Positions 1 to 5,864 of a stretch of 11,942 bases of DNA are shown in pieces. The translations under genes were made by a program, and so were the position numbers. Within the stretch, counting starts at the first letter, position 1. Each line of letters starts with the position of its first letter. Source of the DNA: Helicobacteraceae bacterium (lineage in GTDB: Bacteria > Campylobacterota > Campylobacteria > Campylobacterales > Sulfurimonadaceae); the NCBI GenBank assembly GCA_030596305.1, contig JAUVKK010000006.1:1-11942 (forward strand). The letters run 5' to 3'. The notes beneath the pieces are model-generated. The model saw only the letters and a list, made by a program, of their open reading frames with translations, had not been told where the DNA came from and made no database searches.

Positions 1-1536
1 GCAGCAGAGGGTTACTCTAAGGTCACTGGTAAAGTCGGTGTCGCTATGATCACTTCTGGTCCTGGTTTTACCAATGCAGTAACCGGTCTTGCTGATGCAT
101 ATATGGACTCTATCCCTATGGTCGTCATCTCTGGTCAGGTCCCGATGAGCCTTATCGGTACAGATGGATTCCAAGAGATCGATGCTATCGGTATCAGCCG
201 TTCATGTACAAAACACAACTACCTTGTCACAGATGCAAAAGATCTTCCTCGTGTCTTAAAAGAGGCGTTTCACATCGCTGCTACGGGTCGTCCGGGTCCT
301 GTCCATGTTGATATCCCTAAAGATGTTACGGCGCAGATCGAAGAGTTTGTCTATCCTGATGGTGTAGATATTCCTACGTACAAACCACACACTAAAGGTA
401 ATAAACGTCAGATCAAAAAAGCGATTGATGCTATTGCTGAGGCAAAGCGTCCTCTTTTCTATCTTGGTGGCGGTATTATCAACTCCAATGCAGCTGACGA
501 AGTACGTGAACTTGTCAAGATGACGGGAATCCCGGCTGTTGAGACCTTTATGGCTCGCGGTACACTTCATCATGAAGACCCACTTCTTATCTCTATGCTT
601 GGTATGCACGGATCTTACGCGGCAAATATGGCGATGAGTGAGACGGACTTGGTCATTGCACTTGGTTCACGTTTTGACGACCGTGTTACAGGTAAGCTTT
701 CTGAGTTTGCTAAACATGCAGGTGTTATTCACGTTGATATTGACCCGGCGAGCATCTCTAAACTTGTCCATGCTGACTATCCGATCGTTGGTGATGTCAA
801 AGGTGTTGTTCTTGAGATGATAGAGCTTGCTAAAGAGAAAATCGACTCTGCAAGTTATACACCGTGGTTGGAGACAGTTGGACATTTCGACAAACTTCAC
901 CCGCTACAGTACTTTGAAGACACAGACCGCCTTAAACCACAGTGGTGTATTGAGCGTGTTGGTGAGCTTCTTGGTGATGATGCAAACATCTCTACAGACG
1001 TTGGTCAGCACCAGATGTGGACTGCGCAGTTTTATCCGTTCAGTCGTCCTCGTCAGTTTATAAGTTCTGGTGGTCTTGGCACAATGGGCTTTGGTTTCCC
1101 TGCTGCACTGGGTGTTAAGCGTGGTGCTATGGACAAGGTCAGTATCAACTTTACAGGTGACGGCTCGATCTTGATGAACATCCAGGAGTTGATGACAGCG
1201 GTTGAGAAGAAACTGCCGGTCATCAACATCATCTTGAACAACAACTACCTTGGCATGGTACGTCAGTGGCAGACACTTTTCTATGACAAACGCCATGCAG
1301 AAACAGATCTTTCTGTTCAGCCTGACTTTGTCATGCTGGCGCAGAGCTTTGGCGGTGTTGGTTATGTCGTTACCACTAAAGATGAATTTGATGCGGCAAT
1401 CAAAGATGCTGTTGAGAAAAATGTAGTTGCACTTATTGATGTAAAAGTTGAGCGTTTAGAAAATGTTTTACCAATGGTCCCATCAGGCGGATCACTGTTT
1501 AACATGATGTTATTAGAAAATAAGAAGGAGTCATAA
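1..1536 (+). CDS. ilvB: Acetolactate (acetohydroxyacid) synthase large subunit, 5'-partial
   Basis: Catalytic subunit of acetohydroxyacid synthase, the ThDP-, FAD- and Mg-dependent enzyme that condenses two pyruvates, or pyruvate with 2-oxobutyrate, in the first common step of valine, leucine and isoleucine synthesis. The frame is open from base 1 (AAEGYSKVTGKVG), so the gene starts upstream. 511 residues are visible and about 50-55 are missing, probably including the catalytic ThDP-activating Glu that precedes AAEGY. Seen in visible numbering: TSGPG near 18-22, the central-domain RFDDR motif at 224-228, and the ThDP/Mg motif from GDGS (386-389) to NNN (413-415), followed by YLGMVRQW. An ATG lies in frame at base 46 but cuts into the conserved domain, so it is not the start. 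The stop overlaps the ilvN start by one base (TAATG), so the two subunits are translationally coupled. The family call is secure. Confidence 0.97.
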   Translation, partial: AAEGYSKVTGKVGVAMITSGPGFTNAVTGLADAYMDSIPMVVISGQVPMSLIGTDGFQEIDAIGISRSCTKHNYLVTDAKDLPRVLKEAFHIAATGRPGPVHVDIPKDVTAQIEEFVYPDGVDIPTYKPHTKGNKRQIKKAIDAIAEAKRPLFYLGGGIINSNAADEVRELVKMTGIPAVETFMARGTLHHEDPLLISMLGMHGSYAANMAMSETDLVIALGSRFDDRVTGKLSEFAKHAGVIHVDIDPASISKLVHADYPIVGDVKGVVLEMIELAKEKIDSASYTPWLETVGHFDKLHPLQYFEDTDRLKPQWCIERVGELLGDDANISTDVGQHQMWTAQFYPFSRPRQFISSGGLGTMGFGFPAALGVKRGAMDKVSINFTGDGSILMNIQELMTAVEKKLPVINIILNNNYLGMVRQWQTLFYDKRHAETDLSVQPDFVMLAQSFGGVGYVVTTKDEFDAAIKDAVEKNVVALIDVKVERLENVLPMVPSGGSLFNMMLLENKKES

Positions 1537-2006
1537 TGCAAGATGAAAGAAGAGTGATCTCTGTTATTGTGGCTAATGAGGCGAGTGTTCTTTCGCGTAT
1601 CTCCGGGCTCTTTTCAGCGCGTGGTTATAATGTTGTCTCATTGACTGTTGCACCGATCCCAGACAGTGAGTACTCACGTCTTACGATCGTTACTCTGGGA
1701 TCTGTACGTGTTATCGAGCAGATCACTAAGCAGCTTCATAAGCTTATTCCGGTTCTGCGTGTAAGTGATACACCGGACATGATCGAAAAAGAGATGGTAC
1801 TTGTTAAGTTCCCTATTTCAGAGAACTTGAGTGATATCTCTGTTTTATCAAATGCTTACAACGGTAAGATCGCGAATGTCGGTACCGATACGATCATCGT
1901 TATGGTTGCAGACGAGCCTAAACGTATAGAGCACTTTTTAACAGCTATTAAACGTTTCCATCCGATAGAGATTGTACGTGGTGGTACGGTAGCTGTAGAA
2001 CGTTAG
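1536..2006 (+). CDS. ilvN: Acetolactate synthase small (regulatory) subunit
   Basis: Regulatory subunit (ilvN, called ilvH in some annotations) that activates the large subunit and usually confers valine feedback inhibition. The length of 156 aa is normal. The N-terminal ACT domain covers about residues 6-80 (VISVIVANEASVLSRISGLF, then RGYNVVSLTVAPIPD and QITKQLHKLIPVLRV). The C-terminal small-subunit domain covers about 85-155. The ATG is fixed by AGAAGGAG at 1523-1530, five bases upstream, and overlaps the ilvB stop. In E. coli IlvH the effector loop reads NESGAL, and changes at that Gly abolish valine sensitivity. Here the loop reads N14-E-A-S17-V-L, so the Gly is Ser, while N32 of the RGYN motif is kept. 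That may weaken or alter feedback, which is an inference. Confidence 0.97.
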   Translation: MQDERRVISVIVANEASVLSRISGLFSARGYNVVSLTVAPIPDSEYSRLTIVTLGSVRVIEQITKQLHKLIPVLRVSDTPDMIEKEMVLVKFPISENLSDISVLSNAYNGKIANVGTDTIIVMVADEPKRIEHFLTAIKRFHPIEIVRGGTVAVER

Positions 2007-2023
2007 ACGCAACAGGAGATAGT

Positions 2024-2977
2024 ATGATAGATCTTAGAAGTTTGGCACAACAGATCGACGTTGATTTTGAAGGTAAGCCTATTGCTATCTCTGGGTTAAA
2101 TACACTTAATGATGCAACATCTTCTGAACTAAGTTTTCTTGAAAATAAAAAGTATGTTGATCAGCTTCAAAAGACAAAGGCCGGCGCGATCTTTGTAACT
2201 GCTAATATGGCTGTACATGTGCCAGAAGGTTCAATAGCTGTTATTGTTGATGAACCTTATCTGTCATTGGCAAAAGCCAGTAAACTTTTTGCACCAGCAC
2301 TGTTTGACATTGAAGCTCCTGCTGCAGTTGTAGGTGAGGGCAGCTACATCGCTGAAGGTGCTAACCTGGCTAATAGTGCAACCATCGGTAAAAACTGTAC
2401 TATTATGCCAGGTGCCTTTATAGGACGCGGTGCGGTTGTTGGTGACAATACGATCATACACTCAAATGTCTCTATCTATCATGACTGTAAGGTGGGGTCT
2501 GACTGTATCATCCATGCATCGGCGGTAATCGGAAGTGATGGTTTCGGTTTTGCAACTACAAAACTTGGAACCCATGTAAAGATCTATCAAAATGGAAATG
2601 TCATAGTCGGTGATGATGTCGAGATAGGTGCCTCAGTCGCTGTTGACAGAGCGGTATTTGGTTCTACTGAGATCAAAGAAGGTGTGCGCATTGATAACTT
2701 AGTCCATATTGCCCACAATTGTGTTATCGGTGAATACTCTGTTTTGGTCGCACAGTCAGGGATCGCCGGTTCAACAACCTTGGGAAGAAATGTTGTTATG
2801 GGAGCACAGAGCGGTACAGTTGGTCATATAACGATAGCACCTTTTACTACGTTAGCTGCACGTACTGGTGTTACAAAGGCTATTACTGAAAGCGGTAAGA
2901 CCTTTGCAGGTTTTCCTATGATGGACCATAAGACGTGGCTAAAACTTCAAGCTAAAATAGCACGGTTGATCAAGTAA
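2024..2977 (+). CDS. lpxD: UDP-3-O-(acyl)glucosamine N-acyltransferase LpxD
   Basis: Third enzyme of lipid A synthesis: it transfers an acyl chain from acyl-ACP to the 2-amino group of UDP-3-O-acylglucosamine in the cytoplasm. The 317-aa protein has the usual layout. A uridine-binding N-terminal domain spans about 1-95 (SELSFLENKKY at 34-44), then a left-handed beta helix of hexapeptide repeats spans about 100-285, with a short helical tail. IGSDGFGFA lies at 169-177. The catalytic His is most likely H231 in VHIAHNCVIG, matching H239 of E. coli LpxD. The ATG follows the ilvN stop by 17 bases, with AGGAGAT at 2014-2020. The ilv-lpxD linkage is also known in Campylobacter jejuni. It is the last gene of the operon, and only weak AT-rich hairpins follow. 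Confidence 0.97.
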   Translation: MIDLRSLAQQIDVDFEGKPIAISGLNTLNDATSSELSFLENKKYVDQLQKTKAGAIFVTANMAVHVPEGSIAVIVDEPYLSLAKASKLFAPALFDIEAPAAVVGEGSYIAEGANLANSATIGKNCTIMPGAFIGRGAVVGDNTIIHSNVSIYHDCKVGSDCIIHASAVIGSDGFGFATTKLGTHVKIYQNGNVIVGDDVEIGASVAVDRAVFGSTEIKEGVRIDNLVHIAHNCVIGEYSVLVAQSGIAGSTTLGRNVVMGAQSGTVGHITIAPFTTLAARTGVTKAITESGKTFAGFPMMDHKTWLKLQAKIARLIK

Positions 2978-2993
2978 ACCTGCCGCTCTCTTT

Positions 2994-3029
2994 ATAAATT
3001 CGTATTTATCATTCAAAATAATGTTTTTT
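2994..3029 (+). terminator. Weak candidate terminator after lpxD
   Basis: ATAAAT (2994-2999), loop TCGT and ATTTAT (3004-3009) form a perfect but all-AT 6-bp stem 16 bases past the lpxD stop. A TTTTTT run lies at 3024-3029, 14 bases beyond the stem. The stem is weak and the T-run is not adjacent, so read-through into the small downstream gene is quite possible. Confidence 0.2.
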
Positions 3030-3043
3030 CAAGTTAAACGCGA

Positions 3044-3049
3044 TACACT
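3044..3049 (+). promoter_or_regulatory. Possible -10 box for the 73-aa gene
   Basis: TACACT lies 29 bases upstream of the ATG at 3079, in an AT-rich stretch with T-runs upstream (3024-3029). Campylobacterota housekeeping promoters typically show a -10 box and periodic T-tracts rather than a clear -35, so the layout is compatible. The match is not strong. Confidence 0.3.
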
Positions 3050-3078
3050 ATTGCATATTCAACCTATAAGGAAAAGCA

Positions 3079-3300
3079 ATGAGCTCTAAAGCGACTCTTG
3101 AAACAACTCTCCCGTTAGAAGGGACTAAAAACGGTGTTATCTCTATATCAAAGATCGAAGAACCATATGGTGAAGGCTCAAATACAGTAGCCAGTATCGG
3201 TATCTCTTTAGCAGGTAATGCGGATGAACCTGAATGGAAAGTACACCTTCCTCTAGCAAACCTTGACGCGGTCATCGAAGCACTTCAAAAACTAAAATAA
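3079..3300 (+). CDS. Small conserved-looking hypothetical protein (73 aa)
   Basis: I do not recognise this with certainty. It is 73 aa, with no signal peptide, membrane segment or cysteine. The pattern is a charged N-terminus, two or three beta strands (about 18-26 VISISK, 36-45 TVASIGISLA, 53-58 WKVHLP) and a C-terminal amphipathic helix (LANLDAVIEALQKLK, 59-73). This strand-strand-helix order loosely recalls small PC4/YdbC-type ssDNA-binding proteins, but the similarity is structural guesswork. A real gene is supported by a good AAGGAAA at 3068-3074 before the ATG, codon use like its neighbours, and a perfect G/C-containing hairpin just after the stop. The opposite-strand frame over the same bases is taken as a shadow. 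It stands alone between lpxD and the cytochrome gene. Confidence 0.8.
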   Translation: MSSKATLETTLPLEGTKNGVISISKIEEPYGEGSNTVASIGISLAGNADEPEWKVHLPLANLDAVIEALQKLK

Positions 3301-3307
3301 TCTCTTT

Positions 3308-3330
3308 TGCACCTTCTGGTGCATACCTTT
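3308..3330 (+). terminator. Probable Rho-independent terminator of the 73-aa gene
   Basis: TGCACC (3308-3313), loop TTCT (3314-3317) and GGTGCA (3318-3323) form a perfect 6-bp stem starting eight bases after the stop. TACCTTTTACC and CTCTTTT follow. The stem is short and the T-tract interrupted, but position and symmetry fit a terminator. Confidence 0.55.
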
Positions 3331-3504
3331 TACCTCTTTTACACACTCATTAAATATGTTCTACTTTTCACAAAGTCTTATAAACCTATATCAAGTTTTT
3401 TTTTGATTCCTGTGAATATATCCATTAATCTATATTATTTATACATAAAACAATAAAAATTAATATAAATAAATTTTTACAGCAAAATTACAGATAATAT
3501 GTTT
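3331..3504. other. AT-rich intergenic stretch
   Basis: Between the terminator at 3308-3330 and the promoter region of the cytochrome gene. It is strongly AT-rich, without an open frame or RNA gene I can recognise. One AT hairpin (ATCAA, a T-rich loop, then TTGAT, about 3390-3407) is visible. The rest is A/T tracts typical of promoter-upstream DNA in this group. Confidence 0.5.
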
Positions 3505-3510
3505 TATACT
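3505..3510 (+). promoter_or_regulatory. Candidate -10 box for the cytochrome P460-like gene
   Basis: TATACT sits 26 bases upstream of the ATG at 3537, with A/T tracts upstream. No -35 is seen at standard spacing: TTTACA at 3476-3481 is 23 bases away. This is acceptable for Campylobacterota sigma70 promoters but keeps the call tentative. Confidence 0.45.
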
Positions 3511-3536
3511 TGATAAAATAACTATTAGGAAATATT

Positions 3537-4067
3537 ATGAAACGCAGAATAACTATTGCGATCTTGATCACTATCATCATTGCTATAACTATGTACTGCC
3601 TTCCCCAAGAGAGAGCAGAACGCATAATGGCCTTTCCTAAATGGAAAGAGACCTATAATCTGACAAAAGGGGTCATGGAGTCAGATGCTCATAACGCTTA
3701 CGTAGAGATATTGCTTAACAAAAAAGCAGTTGATGCCTATGTTGAGATAAAACCGGTCTTCCCAGTCGGTTCAGAGGTCTTTAAACCGCTCTACAGTGAT
3801 GCTGAGGGCAAAGAGTTTGCCCGTCTTGTCATCATGGTCAAGATGGAAGAGGGCTATGACAGTGACAATGGTGATTGGTGGTACGGTGTATACGATGAGA
3901 GTGGTACAGAGATGGCATATGAAGGTCGTATTCCTGAATGTATAAGCTGTCATGCAATGGCAAAAGAGACCGATTATCTGTTTGCCCGCAGTGTTATGAA
4001 AAAGTTAAATGGTATTGATACCAATGAGTTTTTTGAGTACGAACCAGATGACGGAGAAGATTACTAA
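3537..4067 (+). CDS. Cytochrome P460-family haem c protein, membrane-anchored or exported
   Basis: Haem protein of the cytochrome P460 / cytochrome c'-beta family, 176 aa. P460 members oxidise hydroxylamine or NO, whereas c'-beta members lack the haem-Lys crosslink and bind NO or CO. Which type this is cannot be told here. MKRR plus a hydrophobic stretch (5-20) forms a Sec signal or N-terminal anchor; Cys21 follows TMY, which is not a proper lipobox. The domain spans about 50-160: NAYVEILLN (53-61), FPVGSEVFK (75-83), the family hallmark GDWWYGVYD (112-120), and one c-type haem site CISCH (135-139) followed by AMAKETDYLF. The tail is acidic (EPDDGEDY). The ATG has AGGAAA at 3527-3532. The TAA stop forms the first bases of a palindromic element. 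It stands alone and faces aspB tail to tail. The role, perhaps detoxification of reactive nitrogen in the periplasm, is inferred. Confidence 0.88.
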   Translation: MKRRITIAILITIIIAITMYCLPQERAERIMAFPKWKETYNLTKGVMESDAHNAYVEILLNKKAVDAYVEIKPVFPVGSEVFKPLYSDAEGKEFARLVIMVKMEEGYDSDNGDWWYGVYDESGTEMAYEGRIPECISCHAMAKETDYLFARSVMKKLNGIDTNEFFEYEPDDGEDY

Positions 4068-4173
4068 AACGTACAGCTTCAGCATGATTTGCACCGGACT
4101 TTCTCTCTCAACGTACAAAAGTACGCATTCGGAGTAAGATCCTGCACAACTCATACCAAATCTGTACGTTTTA
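4065..4173. repeat. 109-bp imperfect palindrome with 12-bp perfect terminal inverted repeats
   Basis: The ends are TAAAACGTACAG (4065-4076) and its exact complement CTGTACGTTTTA (4162-4173). The centre is CGTAC (4112-4116), AAAA, GTACG (4121-4125). The arms between are related: aligning 4065-4116 with the reverse complement of 4121-4173 gives roughly two thirds identity with one gap, by hand count. GTAC occurs four times in symmetric positions. Because the ends are symmetric, an RNA hairpin from either strand would close on ACGTTTTA, so the element could terminate both the cytochrome gene and aspB. It may be a miniature inverted-repeat or REP-like repeat, but it carries no coding. A 62-aa frame across it (4089-4277) is judged spurious. 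Confidence 0.7.
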
Positions 4174-4202
4174 GAGTAAATAGAGAAGGTTTGCGTTTAA
4201 AA

Positions 4203-5369
4203 TTATTTGTAATTTTTTACAAACGCTTCGATACGAGCAATACCTTTTTCGATGTTCTCCATACTTGTTGCAAATGAGAAACGGAAGTAACCTTCTGAAC
4301 CAAAGCCTACACCCGGAACAACAGCCACTTCAGCTTCTTCAAGAAGACGCTTACAGAATGTCAATGAATCATTCGAGATCTCTTTGATGTTGACAAAAAG
4401 ATAAAACGCGCCATCTGGAGTCAGTACAGAGAGACCATCGATGTTGTTGAACATCTTAGCCGCTACATCACGACGCTCCATAAAGGCTTTACGCATCATC
4501 TCGATGTCAGCATCGGCACTGCCGTCAAGACCGGTAATAGCGGCCATCTGTGTGATAGAGTTGATGTTAGATGTACTTTGACTTTGCAGCTTTTTAGTTG
4601 CTTTGATAAGGTCAGCATCTGCTGCGGCCATATAACCAAAACGCCAGCCTGTCATTGCTACTGATTTACTTAGACCGTTAATAGTAATGGTACGTTTGAA
4701 CATATCGTCACTGACCGCTGCTGCTGATGTGAATTCACCTGCATAGATCAGTTTCTCATACATCTCATCACTAGCTACCAAGACCTTTGTACCTTCAAGG
4801 ACTTTACCGATAGCGGTCAGTTCCTCTTTTGAGTAGACAGCGCCTGTAGGGTTAGAAGGTGTTGTCAAGATCAACATCTTAGTCTTAGGTGTGATAGCGG
4901 CTTTAAGCTGCTCAGGTGTGATTTTAAAGCCGCTTGCGTCATCTGTATCGATCTCAACCGGTGTCCCACCGCTGTAGAGAACTAGCTCTGGGTAGGTAAC
5001 CCAGAAAGGAGCAGGGATGATCACTTCATCACCTTCATCGATCGTTGCTTGCATAAGGTTGAAAAGAGAGTGTTTAGCACCATTGTTAACGATGACCTGA
5101 TTAAGATTGTACTCAAGACCATTGTCACGCTTTAGTTTGTCACAAACGGCTTGTTTAAGAGCAGGGATACCATCAACGGCTGTATACTTTGTAAAGTCTT
5201 CATTAATCGCTTTGATAGCAGCATCTTTAATAACCTGTGGCGTACCAAAGTCAGGTTCACCTGCTGAAAAACTAATGACATCTTTACCCTGTGCACGTAA
5301 CTCTTGTGCGAGTGTTGTTACTGCAATAGTAATTGATTCTGAAAGTGTGTTGATACGTTTAGTTAACAT
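4203..5369 (-). CDS. aspB: PLP-dependent aspartate aminotransferase (class I, subgroup Ib type)
   Basis: Fold-type I aminotransferase that interconverts aspartate and 2-oxoglutarate with oxaloacetate and glutamate in the cytoplasm. The length of 388 aa is normal. Seen: SAGEPDFGTP (35-44), the PAPFWVTYPE loop (119-128), SNPTG (172-176) with N173, D201 and Y204 for PLP contacts, the Schiff-base lysine K235 in GLSKSVAMTGWRFGY, and R363 in YFRFSFA, which binds the substrate carboxylate. The ATG has AAGGA at 5376-5380. It corresponds to aspB of the C. jejuni aspB-cysE-speA-hisS-tmk order; many annotations would say aspC. Specificity for other amino acids cannot be excluded. It has its own extended -10 promoter and is the last gene of the minus-strand block. 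A weak AT hairpin (TTTGTAA/TTACAAA, 4206-4223) covers its last codons. Confidence 0.95.
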   Translation of the reverse strand: MLTKRINTLSESITIAVTTLAQELRAQGKDVISFSAGEPDFGTPQVIKDAAIKAINEDFTKYTAVDGIPALKQAVCDKLKRDNGLEYNLNQVIVNNGAKHSLFNLMQATIDEGDEVIIPAPFWVTYPELVLYSGGTPVEIDTDDASGFKITPEQLKAAITPKTKMLILTTPSNPTGAVYSKEELTAIGKVLEGTKVLVASDEMYEKLIYAGEFTSAAAVSDDMFKRTITINGLSKSVAMTGWRFGYMAAADADLIKATKKLQSQSTSNINSITQMAAITGLDGSADADIEMMRKAFMERRDVAAKMFNNIDGLSVLTPDGAFYLFVNIKEISNDSLTFCKRLLEEAEVAVVPGVGFGSEGYFRFSFATSMENIEKGIARIEAFVKNYK

Positions 5370-5380
5370 TAGTTGTCCTT

Positions 5381-5411
5381 GATGACCTACTCATCTACTA
5401 TGGATGATCCA
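5381..5411. promoter_or_regulatory. Two small dyads in the aspB leader
   Basis: TGGAT-G-ATCCA (5401-5411) and GATGA-CCTAC-TCATC (5381-5395) lie between the presumed aspB transcription start and its Shine-Dalgarno sequence. They could be an operator or leader hairpins. The second stem ends next to the AAGGA, so it could affect ribosome access. Both are short and may be chance. Confidence 0.3.
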
Positions 5412-5429
5412 GGTGAAAATATTGTTGAA

Positions 5430-5438
5430 ATTATAACA
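5430..5438 (-). promoter_or_regulatory. Extended -10 promoter of aspB
   Basis: On the minus strand the sequence reads TGTTATAAT, a perfect TGn-TATAAT extended -10 box, placing the start of transcription near 5423 and giving a leader of about 54 bases. No TTGACA-like -35 is present at 17 bases, where the sequence runs into the end of the vanZ-like gene. aspB can therefore be transcribed independently of the genes upstream. Confidence 0.6.
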
Positions 5439-5458
5439 TCTGTTGAATGAGATTACTA

Positions 5459-5833
5459 TTAGGAAAAGAGATTTTTTGTATAAGTAAATCGTCTAAGTAG
5501 AGACAATATCAGGTAGCCTGATAAAAGACCTACACCATCGGCGCCAATATCACTCCATGATGCGTATCGGGTAGGTAGAAAATATTGAACTGCTTCTATC
5601 AAGAGAGCGTAGAAGAAAAGGGTGATGACAATCTGTTTTGTCCTAAGAGCAGGATGTGCCTGTCTGAAAAGTATAAAGAGAACGGTAAATGCAAGAGCAT
5701 GGTTTAAGAGGTCGCTAAAAGAGACAATGGAAGGAAGAGAATCATAGTTGGGTAAAAAACCTAAGAGCGTAATAGCTGTAAAGGTGGTGTAAAAAAGTAT
5801 TCTAAACAGAGTGGTCAGTAAACGGGGATTCAT
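5459..5833 (-). CDS. VanZ-like small integral membrane protein
   Basis: 124-aa membrane protein of the VanZ-like family. VanZ itself gives low-level teicoplanin resistance, but the job of most chromosomal members is unknown and I assign none. There are four likely membrane segments: about 5-27, 42-57, 67-86 and 98-113. Family-type motifs are DLLNHALAF (41-49), EAVQYFLPTR (80-89) and SDIGADGVG (94-102). The start is uncertain. The frame stays open to an ATG at 5926 (155 aa), but that adds a charged 31-residue tail and a 62-base overlap with cysE. The ATG at 5831-5833 puts the protein directly into its first membrane segment, 31 bases after the cysE stop. Neither start has a clear Shine-Dalgarno sequence. 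It is absent from the C. jejuni cysE-aspB neighbourhood as I recall it, so it is probably an insertion into the operon. Confidence 0.8.
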   Translation of the reverse strand: MNPRLLTTLFRILFYTTFTAITLLGFLPNYDSLPSIVSFSDLLNHALAFTVLFILFRQAHPALRTKQIVITLFFYALLIEAVQYFLPTRYASWSDIGADGVGLLSGYLILSLLRRFTYTKNLFS

Positions 5834-5848
5834 TGAATACAGAAATCG

Positions 5849-5863
5849 GAGCAGAGGCTGCTC
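5849..5863 (-). other. Hairpin between cysE and the vanZ-like gene
   Basis: GAGCAG (5849-5854), AGG and CTGCTC (5858-5863) form a perfect GC-containing 6-bp stem one base after the cysE stop. No T-tract follows on the minus strand, so it is not a standard terminator. It could protect the cysE message end or reduce expression of the vanZ-like gene. Confidence 0.4.
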
Positions 5864-5864
5864 T

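Noticed and set aside
256..609. 117-aa minus-strand frame within ilvB
   Set aside because: Antisense shadow of ilvB with no recognisable domain.
904..1296. 130-aa minus-strand frame within ilvB
   Set aside because: Antisense shadow of a strongly conserved coding region, rich in improbable residues, with no ribosome site or domain.
3048..3275. 75-aa minus-strand frame opposite the 73-aa gene
   Set aside because: The plus-strand frame has the ribosome site, promoter-like sequence and terminator; the minus frame has none and reads as unordered sequence.
3331..3536. Small RNA, tRNA or riboswitch in the AT-rich gap
   Set aside because: No cloverleaf, conserved box or strong long-range pairing is visible beyond the short terminator and AT hairpins.
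4089..4277. 62-aa plus-strand open frame at the convergent junction
   Set aside because: It runs through the palindrome and antisense into the end of aspB, has no ribosome site and an improbable composition; a by-product of the repeat.
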